Part shown: piece after piece, positions 8,592-16,453 of the stretch
Layout: the number at the start of each line of letters is the position of its first letter
Numbering within the stretch: position 1 is the first letter of the stretch
From: Bartonella queenslandensis
Lineage (GTDB): Bacteria > Pseudomonadota > Alphaproteobacteria > Rhizobiales > Rhizobiaceae
Reading direction: 5' to 3'
Length of the DNA: 64,000 nt
Assembly: GCF_018155095.1 (NCBI RefSeq)
Contig: NZ_NAAI01000006.1
Span: forward strand, 62,001-126,000
Made by a program: the position numbers and the translations under genes
Notes under the pieces: model-generated
What the model was told of the DNA's origin: nothing
The model's database searches: none
Seen by the model: the letters and a program-made list of their open reading frames with translations, nothing else

Positions 8592-8730
8592 ATGTGGATT
8601 TTCCAATATCACATTTTGTTGAATACATAGTAATTACAGACATTAAGATATTACTTATTTAGTGAATAAATACTAAATAAATATCATTTATTTATTACGT
8701 ATTTTGTACGTAAATAATAAACATACTTCA
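8592..8730 (-). pseudogene. Duplicated parA 5' end with its upstream operators
   Basis: The sequence from 8592 to about 8712 matches 7587-7715: first codons of parA (MSVITMYSTKCDIGKST against MPVITMCSTKGGVGKST), the inverted repeat at 8654-8679 and the palindrome at 8695-8713. The Walker lysine region is still visible, but the P-loop glycines are lost and the remainder of the gene is absent. It marks the far edge of the inserted AbrB/VapC module. Confidence 0.75.
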
Positions 8731-8776
8731 ATGCATCATGTCATAGAAAAGAACTATCAACTTTGCACAGTTTATC

Positions 8777-9430
8777 TTAATTCTCTAATGTTCTTGGCAT
8801 GGTAATGAGTGGCTTCATTTTTGTAAGCTTTATGTTTTTGCGTTCAATAAATAAACGTAAGGTATTCACACTAACTCCTAATGTCTTAGCAATACGGTTT
8901 TGTGATAAACCAACATTTATAAATGCTTGAATTTCATCAATGTGATTGTCCAGCTTTAATTGCGTAGCAGTACTTCCTTTTGGGCGCCCTAGTTTTATTC
9001 CTCGTTGACGAGCAACACTTAACGCTTCTTTTGTACGTGTTTGAATTAAATGTCTCTCAATCTGCGCTACCATACCTAATACAGTTGCGATGATATCACT
9101 TTGTAAACTACCATCCATGATAAGATTTTGTTTTGTCACGTGAAAAATTAAGCCACGTTCACTGGCGGCTTTGAGAATTTCTAGGACAGCAAGAGAAGAA
9201 CCAGCTATACGAGAAAATTCAGGAGTTAATAATACATCTCCTCGTTCTGCTTTTTCAATTAAAGCACCAAGCTTACGCTTGCGCCAATCTTTTCCTCTGC
9301 TTGCAATTTCTTCTTCAATGTGAAGTGGGGCAAAGCCATGTTTGTTAGCATATTTTAGCAATCCAAACTTTTGATTTTCTGTATCTTGTCCATCACGAGA
9401 AACTCGTAAATATGCGTAAAATTTTGTCAT
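8777..9430 (-). CDS. Serine recombinase (resolvase/invertase family)
   Basis: The 217-residue product starts MTKFYAYLRVSRDGQDTENQ, with the catalytic Ser in RVSRD, followed by the resolvase core and the conserved RTKEALSVARQRGIKLGRPKGS hinge, and ends in a helix-turn-helix (QNRIAKTLGVSVNTLRLFIERKNI). It would resolve plasmid multimers or cointegrates, or invert DNA. The internal ATG at 9430 is chosen since it fits the family's N-terminus. The AT-rich gap upstream (9431-9636) would be the natural place for a res site but shows no clear repeats. Confidence 0.85.
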   Translation of the reverse strand: MTKFYAYLRVSRDGQDTENQKFGLLKYANKHGFAPLHIEEEIASRGKDWRKRKLGALIEKAERGDVLLTPEFSRIAGSSLAVLEILKAASERGLIFHVTKQNLIMDGSLQSDIIATVLGMVAQIERHLIQTRTKEALSVARQRGIKLGRPKGSTATQLKLDNHIDEIQAFINVGLSQNRIAKTLGVSVNTLRLFIERKNIKLTKMKPLITMPRTLEN

Positions 9431-9636
9431 ATTCAGTAAAAATATCAATTTAGATTTAAACTAATATATTTTTATTCAAAAAAAATGTCAAATAAATATA
9501 TATTTTTGCATCAGAAAAAATGATCGTTTTTACTGATAGAATAATCAAAATTATCAATGATAAAATAGGAACGTTGATTGACCAGATCTAACCATTAGAT
9601 TAATATTTAAAGATAGATTACAGAAAGGAATTTCCT

Positions 9637-9942
9637 ATGAAAAAGACATTACCCAAGAGTTATATGACTGATGCTGAACGCGAGGAATTACGAGTAGGCG
9701 GTTTAGATCAAGATGGTATTTATACTGCCGAGTCAGAAGCAGCAGATCATGCTGGTGATAGCAACACAGCATGGGAATGGTTGGCAATGACTGAGCCTCC
9801 AGCACATACACTTTTGTTTCTTAGATCTGAACATGGAGCACAATTTATTCGTGATATGGGATTTTCTACAAAAAAAGCTGATGAGAAATATGGTCCAGAT
9901 TGGTTAGACAAAGGTGTTATGATAGGAGGCGATTATTTCTGA
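9637..9942 (+). CDS. Hypothetical acidic 101-residue protein
   Basis: This gene is not recognised. It is a small acidic protein with no membrane segment or signal peptide and the sequence NTAWEWLAMTEPPAHTLLFL in the middle. It has a good ribosome site (AAAGGAA) before the ATG. A second open stretch (9932-10,141) follows in another frame without a start codon of its own, so the two may be pieces of one gene split by a frameshift near the 3' end, or a coupled pair. It sits between the recombinase and HipBA and reads towards hipA. Confidence 0.5.
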   Translation: MKKTLPKSYMTDAEREELRVGGLDQDGIYTAESEAADHAGDSNTAWEWLAMTEPPAHTLLFLRSEHGAQFIRDMGFSTKKADEKYGPDWLDKGVMIGGDYF

Positions 9943-10141
9943 AGAAGACGACAAGATAGAAAAGATTTTTTTCCGTGAAAATAACTATGTAGAAAGTCGT
10001 GCTCAAACATTAGCGACTAAGAAGCTATGTAGTGTGTGGAATGAATTGTATGATCATGTTTGTGATGTTGGACGTAGCAATAACTTATCATTACTTATTA
10101 GTACAGAACGCAAAATTGTAAAAAATGATTTGTTTAGATAA
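9932..10141 (+). pseudogene. Start-less open frame, possible 3' part of a frameshifted gene
   Basis: Sixty-nine codons are open in the +1 frame relative to the preceding gene, without ATG, GTG or TTG at a suitable place, reading KIEKIFFRENNYVESRAQTL and ending KIVKNDLFR. Codon use looks protein-like. It may be the remainder of the upstream gene after an indel, or a degraded neighbour. No family was recognised. Confidence 0.35.
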
Positions 10142-10150
10142 ACAATAAAA

Positions 10151-11389
10151 TTAAATTTTTAAATGTTGAGAACGCTGTTGAATAATATTAACGATTGCAT
10201 CAAAAACTTCAGAACGCAAACCTTCACCCTCGAGCTCTTTCTTTAATTTTATTGCTTTATCATTGACTGAATCAGTCATTCTTTTTATTTGCTTTTTTAA
10301 GGAAAATTGAGCAGATTTAGTATCCGCAACCATTTTATAAAAATGACGTAAATATGTATTTTTAGGCATATACTCTCCTCCTATTTTCATAGCCATTTTT
10401 TGAGATAAATCTGAATAAATAGCTGTGCTTAACAAATCATATGCAGGAGCAAGTTCTGGTTTTTTCTGTTGGTAAAGTAGTGAAAAGTTTTTGCCATGCG
10501 CATCGGCATTACCAATTAAATAATTAAAAATAATTATATTAAGGAAATTCAGTTGATCAACAGCAGGACGCAATGTATGCTGGAAAATAACGGTTTGACA
10601 CGCAGCAATACTAGGTCCTCCTTCACATTCATATTTAAATTCTGGAGCTATACTAAGTGCTTGACAAAAATCCTCTTGATGAATACGCAAAACTGTTCCA
10701 TTAGAAGATATTTGACGGTCATATCGAGTGATAAGACAATAAGGTGTATTATTCACAAAATGTAAATACACTTCCGGCACATTAATACCTACGAGTTTTG
10801 CTAATTTCATACAAAAAAGCTCATTATGCGCACTATCATTAATATGTTCAATGAGAGGTTTCAAAATATGCGTGGTCGGTGCACCCCCTTTAATGAGTTG
10901 AACACGATTCTCTCTAAAGCCAACCGCTAATTTATCTTGTGCACCCGCAAGAGACAATCTGTAGCCATCTCCACCAGCAAGCATTGGACGACGTTTAATA
11001 CACTCAAGAATTTCTTTCAATTGAGTATCATCAAGAGTTTCTACATCATCTGTTGGCAAATTTGGAACTTGTCCATGTGGATATAAAGCGAGAGCACCAG
11101 CACAATCTCCCCCAACAACTTCAAGCAAAGCAAAAGCATTTCGTTCAGAAAGACCTAAATAAGTTGCTAAACGATATCTTACATTATCATCGGGTAAGAG
11201 ACCGGAAAAAAAGGCTTTTACTGCTTGACCTTTATAAGCTTCAACACGAGGAGGTAGAGAGACAGAGATGCCCTGTAAATCTTTATACAAATAATCAGTA
11301 TCGTAGAGAAACGTGAGATCTCCACTTTTTTGTTGTTGTAATTGACCTACTAATTTTGCGTGTAAATAAACATCAAGTGTACGGGTCAT
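10151..11389 (-). CDS. hipA: HipA-family serine/threonine kinase toxin
   Basis: The 412-residue protein has the HipA N-terminal lobe (YLHAKLVGQL...GISVSLPPR...FFSGLLPD) and the C-terminal kinase-like domain. The latter has SLAGAQDKLAV, the ATP-binding HILKP, the catalytic-loop-like FNYLIGNADAHGKNFSLL and the LAPAYDLLS metal motif. Known HipA proteins phosphorylate a tRNA synthetase and cause dormancy. It overlaps hipB by 4 bp. All key motifs are present, so the toxin is probably active. It is one of several stability modules in the integrated plasmid. Confidence 0.9.
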   Translation of the reverse strand: MTRTLDVYLHAKLVGQLQQQKSGDLTFLYDTDYLYKDLQGISVSLPPRVEAYKGQAVKAFFSGLLPDDNVRYRLATYLGLSERNAFALLEVVGGDCAGALALYPHGQVPNLPTDDVETLDDTQLKEILECIKRRPMLAGGDGYRLSLAGAQDKLAVGFRENRVQLIKGGAPTTHILKPLIEHINDSAHNELFCMKLAKLVGINVPEVYLHFVNNTPYCLITRYDRQISSNGTVLRIHQEDFCQALSIAPEFKYECEGGPSIAACQTVIFQHTLRPAVDQLNFLNIIIFNYLIGNADAHGKNFSLLYQQKKPELAPAYDLLSTAIYSDLSQKMAMKIGGEYMPKNTYLRHFYKMVADTKSAQFSLKKQIKRMTDSVNDKAIKLKKELEGEGLRSEVFDAIVNIIQQRSQHLKI

Positions 11390-11601
11390 AATTTTTCATT
11401 TTCAATCTGAATATCAAGACCAAGCATTGAAAGCACATGTATGGTTTTTCCAACATGACAAGACTCTTTGCCTCTTTCTAAATCACGGATAAAACGCACA
11501 CCAACCCCTGATGTAGCTGCTAACTGTTCTTGTGTTAATCCTTGTTTTTTACGTGTATTTCTAACAATAAAACCCAATATCTTCATTCTGCTTTCAATCA
11601 T
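11386..11601 (-). CDS. hipB: HipB-family XRE antitoxin
   Basis: This 71-residue helix-turn-helix protein (RKKQGLTQEQLAATSGVGVRFIRDLERGKESC) ends inside the hipA start. It would bind HipA and repress the operon. The upstream 11,602-11,660 stretch contains GGGAC/GTCCC elements near the start (TCGTCCCTTTCGGGATTA and GGGACGTTTTTATCCC) that could be operator half sites, as HipB operators are palindromic; this is inference. Confidence 0.85.
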   Translation of the reverse strand: MIESRMKILGFIVRNTRKKQGLTQEQLAATSGVGVRFIRDLERGKESCHVGKTIHVLSMLGLDIQIENEKL

Positions 11602-11753
11602 AATCGTCCCTTTCGGGATTATTTTATCATTTTATGCTTTTATTACAAGAAAATAAACCTGTACGGGACGTTTTTATCCCATATACTCTTAAAGCCTTAT
11701 CCGAAGAACAAAGAAGAGTGCATATTTTGCGTATACTTCATGCAAAAAAAACT

Positions 11754-12210
11754 TCAGTAGTTAACTGTATCTAAATTGAATCCGGCTGTGTTTAACAGTT
11801 CAACAAGTTTTTGGATCGTCTCTTTTACGTGTTCATTAAAAGGAATGTAATTAATCCCTTCATAATCTAAAGGCACTTCAACATCTCGTTTTTTTAAAAT
11901 AGCAATATTTCTGCAAGAAATTTTAGGAATTAACATACCCATTTTAAAAATAATATTTTGATTAGCGCGCGGTTTTGCGTCTTTTTTTATCAGCAGATTT
12001 TTCATATCCAATCTCATCGGGAGTAAGTAGCACAATACCAAATTTTGGAGAATTAGTTTGCATACTAATTTCTTGTTTAAAATCCTCAATAGTAGTTAAA
12101 TTATCACTACCAAATTTCAGAACGTATGGTTCCAATCCAAGCTTAAAAAGAACACGTTCAGTTTGTTCTAAAGTAGTATGATCATTATATATAATAAAAA
12201 TTTTTGGCAT
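11754..12210 (-). pseudogene. TIR-like nucleotide-binding (PF10137-type) protein, frameshifted at an A7 tract
   Basis: Two overlapping open frames together give one TIR-like protein: MPKIFIIYNDHTTLEQTERV, LGLEPYVL, FGIVLLTPDEIGYEKSADKK, then after a one-base shift PRANQNIIFKMGMLIPK, and LDYEGINYIPF. This is the order of the predicted nucleotide-binding/CAP12-type TIR family (FIVHG, VVLLTPDD, RARQNVIFELG, PSDxxG), whose members are NAD-degrading effectors in several phage-defence systems. The break is in the A-run (T7 on the plus strand) around 11,985-11,991; A6 would restore the frame. A second broken small gene lies directly upstream. Function is inferred from family only. Confidence 0.7.
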
Positions 12211-12255
12211 TTTTATATCCCCTATAAAATATATGCATTTATCCCAGAGGGCTTA

Positions 12256-12406
12256 TTATTTTTTATCAACGAATAATTGCGATAAAAATTTCTCCCAATC
12301 TATATTTTCCTTTAATTTATCATTAGTCTCTTTATCAAATTTTATTTTTTTTACCATTTACAGTAAAATAAAATTCAACACTTTCGATATCATCATAATT
12401 GAGCAT
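12256..12406 (-). pseudogene. Small acidic/basic protein of about 50 residues, frameshifted in an A8 tract
   Basis: Reading from ATG at 12,406 gives MLNYDDIESVEFYFTVNGKK and then a stop; with one A fewer in the A8 run the frame continues IKFDKETNDKLKENIDWEKF to the stop at 12,256-12,258. It ends 45 bp before the TIR-like gene on the same strand and was probably co-transcribed with it. No family was recognised; it could be a regulator or partner of the TIR protein. Confidence 0.5.
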
Positions 12407-12627
12407 TACCAACACCTATAATTTTAATTATGTTCCATGTTTTATTGAGTTTAATGGAAATTTTAATACCTTTGTTTTTACATTGCTCTCTGAAAGCAGG
12501 CGCCCCTATAAGCTCTCCTTCACATCATGATTTCGGAGCCGCGTGAGATGGACGAAACAAGCCGTTTGGTTCTTTGTCAAGGACGCCGTTAGGCGCCCCA
12601 AAGGGGTTTCCTTGACCTTAAGAACCT

Positions 12628-12716
12628 AGGATTGTTATCCCTTCGATAAACGCGGGTCTGATGTCATGATTTTGGTGAGCGTACGGAGAGTTTGAGAGGC
12701 GGATAACCTCTCATTA
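12628..12716. repeat. Dispersed repeat R, copy 2
   Basis: This copy is nearly identical to 5775-5865 (CGATAAACGCGGGTCTGATG, ATGATTTTGGTGAGCGTACG, hairpin GAGAGGCGGATAACCTCTC with ATTAAAAA). Here no Brt leader or regulator follows. The preceding 12,480-12,627 stretch holds a G/C-richer hairpin-prone region (GGCGCCCCAAAGGGG). The gap 12,407-12,740 contains no gene that I can see. Confidence 0.65.
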
Positions 12717-12740
12717 AAAATAAGGATTAACTGAAAATAT

Positions 12741-12923
12741 TTAATATTTTTCATGTTTCTTTAAAAAGTATAAAAAACTAAAAAAGTAATTGCTAAATGA
12801 AAATGTCTTGTATATCTCTTTTTCGGAGGGAGGGACCCTACTATATCCCCCGCAGGGTTGTTGTAAAAGATCTCTTTCTCCATTCAAGTAAAGAAACTTT
12901 ATTTCATCTGTTTCGTTAGACAT
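12741..12923 (-). CDS. Hypothetical 60-residue protein downstream of repC
   Basis: A short open frame with a ribosome site (AGGGG, 6 bases before the ATG) follows repC by 30 bp on the same strand. The middle (QQPCGGYSRVPPSEKEIYKT) is followed by an aromatic-rich end. No family was recognised; it may be spurious. Confidence 0.3.
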   Translation of the reverse strand: MSNETDEIKFLYLNGERDLLQQPCGGYSRVPPSEKEIYKTFSFSNYFFSFLYFLKKHEKY

Positions 12924-12953
12924 TTTTACCCCTTTTTTTAGTTTTTATTAAAC

Positions 12954-14327
12954 TTATGGTATAAGTCGCTTTGAATCTGTTTGCATGTTTAAAGCTTTAA
13001 GGACTTCATTCAATTCTGATTTAAACAAAGAACTTTTTTGATCATTTGATTTTGTTAGATCGTTTTTTTCTGTTTTTTGCACATGCCAATCGTTCAATTT
13101 TTCCTCGAAAGCTTCATTCAGCAATGCATAGAAAGAACGTTCTAGATAGAGTTCTCCTCGATTTTCTTTAGCAATCATACCGCGTAGATATCCTCCAGAT
13201 GATTTAACTAATTCCTTGCAATGTTTTTCGAAAATGATAGCGATAGCTAGAGCAGCTTTTTTAATTCCCATAGTTTTTTTAGCGTCTTCAACGGCTTGAG
13301 AAGAAATCCCCTTCATTTTGGCTAAAAACTCCATAGAACCTATCAAATCCCTTTCAGATTGCAGTCCATGTTTCACAAACATAGCAACATGAGGCAAAGC
13401 TTGCGTTAAAAGTTCTGGTTTGATTTGAAGCAATTTGCTGTTTTTTGAAGGTAAGGTGTTTTCAGTTTTGCCTTTTTCTATTTTTTCATGAGCAATTTTT
13501 GTACAGTTATCGGTTGTCTCTACGTTTTGGTTATTTTCGTTAAGGTTTAAATTCTCGTTTTTGTTACAATTACTAATTAGATTAGGGGTTGTATATTCTA
13601 TGTGTATCTTGTCAGCGAAATGCCTGTATTTTGTTTTTGATGTTTTTGGTTTTAAAAATCTCTCTAAAATCCACTGAAAAAGACCTATTGCTTTATGCAA
13701 TTTTTCCACTGAAGGTTTGGCTGGTCGACCAATAATATGAATGATTTTTTGCATTCTTGAAAAAAGCAAAGATGTAAATGGTGTAGTTTCAATTGATGCA
13801 TAAGAAGCTTTAATTTGTCGCACCAATCCCTGAAAACAATGCAAAGCATCCTTTTGTTTACTCTGAGCCTCTAAAACTTCATCAATTTTTTGCTTAAGTT
13901 CATGGTATCGAGCAACAAGAATACATAAAATCAATCCCACAAGCTGTTATAATTCCATGACTACGGCTTCGTGATGAATAGCGTTTAAAATTGCTAGAAT
14001 CCCGCATGACAACAAGACATAATCATAAAGGCGTGAAAGCAATATACTCACGCGTGATTCACTACGGCAAATTTCATTACCAAGACAGTAATTGCTTTTA
14101 AAAACGATAGGCACTCCACCTTTTTCAAATGAAGACGTCGAAGCTGTATTCAATAAAACTAAGAGAAGTTTTGCTTCTGTCTCTCGTATAAAACCAGCCA
14201 TCTCTAATTTTCTAGCCAGTCCGATTAATTGCCCCCGACTTACGGAACCAATTTCAGCAGTTTCAGCTAATTTTCTATATTCTATATGATGTTCACTTAA
14301 CTTTCTTCCAGAAATTTTATTAACCAT
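12954..14327 (-). pseudogene. repC: RepC-like plasmid replication initiator, two frameshifts
   Basis: The N-terminal open part (13,947-14,327) has the RepC N-terminal domain (LLLVLLNTAS, GGVPIVFKSNYCLG, SESRVSILLSRLYDY). The C-terminal part (12,954-13,940) begins ILVARYHELKQKIDEV and includes KSSGGYLRGMIAKENRGELYLERSFYAL, typical of the RepC C-terminal domain. Between them the sequence reads GLVVMRDSSNFKRYSSRSRS in a third frame. A missing G in the codon after LYDY and one extra T in the run within GIDL-CILVARYHEL (around 13,925) would restore one product of about 455 residues. This was the initiator of a repABC-like plasmid and explains the island as an integrated replicon that can no longer fire. 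Confidence 0.8.
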
Positions 14328-14857
14328 AATTGTTGCAACCTCTCTATAAGAGGCAAAAAAATGTAAAAAACACCCTTTTTCTACAAAATTTCTCTTGCAG
14401 AATGCATCACGATAAATTAAATTAGGAGATACTTGGTTATTTAATTCACCGTATAGGTATTTTAGAAACCCTTCTGTTATCGCAGTTGGGTTTTTATTTT
14501 TCTGTCATTGTGTTTTCCCTCTATTTTAAATAGACTTATAGCTTTGCAAAAAGCATATCAAGGTAAGACATAGTTTTAAAAAATATTTCTAATATGATAA
14601 AGATTTCAAACGACTTTTTTTGTCAATACAACCTATCACAACAACGAAGTGAAATAACATATAGAGGAAGGGAACACGCACTCCCATACTGCACTGTAGT
14701 GCACACCCTATAGGAATAAGCGAGTTTTAAACACAACAATTTTCCATGACAAGAATTGTCCCCCAAAGCCTGTATGGCTTGTGGTCGATTTTTACCTAAT
14801 AAAGTTCGTTTTGGAATATTGTTTTTATTTTTAAATGGCACCTGAGAATAATTCTTA
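14328..14857. other. Non-coding gap upstream of repC and downstream of the nuclease gene
   Basis: About 530 bases without a supportable gene. The part near 14,328-14,520 would contain the repC promoter; repABC-type plasmids usually keep a small antisense RNA here, but I could not identify one. An overlapping 111-codon minus-strand frame at 14,623-14,958 shows no family resemblance and is not called. Confidence 0.4.
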
Positions 14858-15601
14858 TCAATTATGGTCAATAGGATTATAGCTCCCGTGATCTCTTCGC
14901 CATTCTTCTGGTTGTTGAAATTGGCTTGACCACAAGCCATTTTTTGCTTTTTGTGCAACAGATTGTAAGTTTTTATAGTCTGCGGGTGATGGGAAATTAT
15001 GCTGATCTTTTGTTAACACCATCAACCCTTCGATAAGCCCTAAGCGTGCAAGGTCAATTCCATCAACAAAACATTGTGCATAATGAATTTGTTGAATAAC
15101 ACGGGATTGCCGACACGTAACATTTTTATCGATTGTTTTTGAGACAAGCCAAGCCGTGACAAAAGCGCCACATGGCCACTTAACACCATTGCGTGAAGCA
15201 AATTGCCGTGTTTCACAGGTTTCCACACCATATAGTCGGATATCACGGACGATTTTTTTTCTCCAGCCCTCATCGACCGGTGTAATCATTTTAAAGGTCA
15301 CACCACTTGTTACCTGTATAGAACCAGAATAGACTGGTACATTTTCTTCATAAAATTGTGATGACAATGGTTCTGGATACAAAGACACATTTTGTTGGTT
15401 CGCGTCTTGTTGGTTTTTATAATCTGTCGATTGTAACTTCAGATTTTGAACTGGTTTTTCTATTGTATTTTCTTTTACATGAAAAAAAACTGTTTGAATA
15501 AGTTGTTCATTATTTTTACTTAAATAAATTATTCCAAAAATAATAATATAAATTAAGATAAGATATTTAGGCGCTAATCGAAAATATTTTAAAAGTTTCA
15601 T
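14858..15601 (-). CDS. Membrane-anchored thermonuclease-like (SNase-fold) protein
   Basis: The 247-residue product has an N-terminal membrane anchor or uncleaved signal (about residues 12-28), a low-complexity linker, and a staphylococcal-nuclease-like domain from about residue 95. The domain shows RDIRLYGVETCETRQ, KWPCGAFVTAWL, YAQCFVDGIDLARLGLIEGLM and AKNGLWSSQFQQPEEWR. The usual catalytic Arg/Glu pattern is only partly visible, so it may be a non-catalytic relative; paired Cys residues suggest a periplasmic location. It lies divergently upstream of virB2. Such nuclease-like genes often accompany mating operons in rhizobia. Confidence 0.7.
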   Translation of the reverse strand: MKLLKYFRLAPKYLILIYIIIFGIIYLSKNNEQLIQTVFFHVKENTIEKPVQNLKLQSTDYKNQQDANQQNVSLYPEPLSSQFYEENVPVYSGSIQVTSGVTFKMITPVDEGWRKKIVRDIRLYGVETCETRQFASRNGVKWPCGAFVTAWLVSKTIDKNVTCRQSRVIQQIHYAQCFVDGIDLARLGLIEGLMVLTKDQHNFPSPADYKNLQSVAQKAKNGLWSSQFQQPEEWRRDHGSYNPIDHN

Positions 15602-15757
15602 TTTGAATATTAATATATTTTATTGTTCATTAAATTATAGAATATTAAATATTGGTAATTTTATAGTAGAAAAATTCTTTTTTTTCATTTATATGATTCC
15701 TGATTAATTCAATATTAATCTTATTATTGATGAAACAATCAAAGCGGGGAAATTTTC

Positions 15758-16105
15758 ATGAAAAACATGAATAATTCGTTCAGTTGTGAACACACCTTAC
15801 AAAAAGGTATTTTATCCAATCCACAAAATAAATGGTTAATAACAGCATTGATGCTGTTTATTGCCTTCATTGCACTGAGTGAGCCAGCATTTGCAGCAGG
15901 CGACTTCGGAAAAGTTGAAGATGCGCTTAAAAAATTAATCGACGCTTTAACAGGAAACATTGCAAGATCGATAGCAACGATTGCGGTTGCTGGTATTGGA
16001 CTAGCATGGATTGCTGGTTATGTTGAAATGCGTAAAGCTTTTTTTGTTTGTGTTGGCATCGGCATTGTTATGGGTGCATCGCAAATTGTATCCATGTTTT
16101 CCTAA
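15758..16105 (+). CDS. virB2: VirB2-like major pilin
   Basis: The 115-residue pilin precursor has a long leader with a signal-peptidase site around residues 44-46 (EPAFA-AGDFG), then two membrane helices (TIAVAGIGLAWIAGYV and a C-terminal one), typical of VirB2. Mature length about 69 residues is usual for VirB2. The start follows GCGGGGA. It is the first gene of virB2-virB11, and the roughly 155-bp gap to the divergent nuclease gene should hold the promoter. Confidence 0.85.
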   Translation: MKNMNNSFSCEHTLQKGILSNPQNKWLITALMLFIAFIALSEPAFAAGDFGKVEDALKKLIDALTGNIARSIATIAVAGIGLAWIAGYVEMRKAFFVCVGIGIVMGASQIVSMFS

Positions 16106-16129
16106 TTAAACTTTAGCCTTTCAAAAGCC

Positions 16130-16453
16130 ATGAAAGAGCGCGAGAAGCTAACAGAAGATACGTTGTTTCTTGCTTGCACACGCCCTGCAATGATTGCAGG
16201 TGTGACGGTGGAAGCTATGGGATTAAATGGGATGGGGACGATGATATTGTTTATTATGTCAGGCAATATTTTTCTTTTAACCTTTGGTGTGATGATGCAT
16301 TTCATATTTAAGGAAATCCTCAAGCATGACCATAACAAATTTCGTATTCTTCTGACATGGCAAAAGACCTATATTTTTGCCAGAAATTCTAGTCTATGGG
16401 GTGGGGGAAGTATTTCTCCATTACGATTAATTCGTAATTATGAGGAATTATAA
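16130..16453 (+). CDS. virB3: VirB3-like inner-membrane protein
   Basis: The 107-residue product opens with LTEDTLFLACTRPAMIAGVTVEAM, the conserved VirB3 N-terminus (LFxACTRPAMxxGV), followed by a hydrophobic hairpin at about residues 38-64. VirB3 works with VirB4 at the inner membrane. The stop TAA overlaps the ATG of virB4 by one base. The length and motif are normal. Confidence 0.9.
   Translation: MKEREKLTEDTLFLACTRPAMIAGVTVEAMGLNGMGTMILFIMSGNIFLLTFGVMMHFIFKEILKHDHNKFRILLTWQKTYIFARNSSLWGGGSISPLRLIRNYEEL

Noticed and set aside
9431-9636. res site of the serine recombinase
   Set aside because: The place is right, but no clear set of paired inverted repeats was visible, only AT-rich sequence.
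14623-14958. 111-codon minus-strand frame
   Set aside because: It overlaps the end of the nuclease-like gene, has no family resemblance and a composition unlike real genes.
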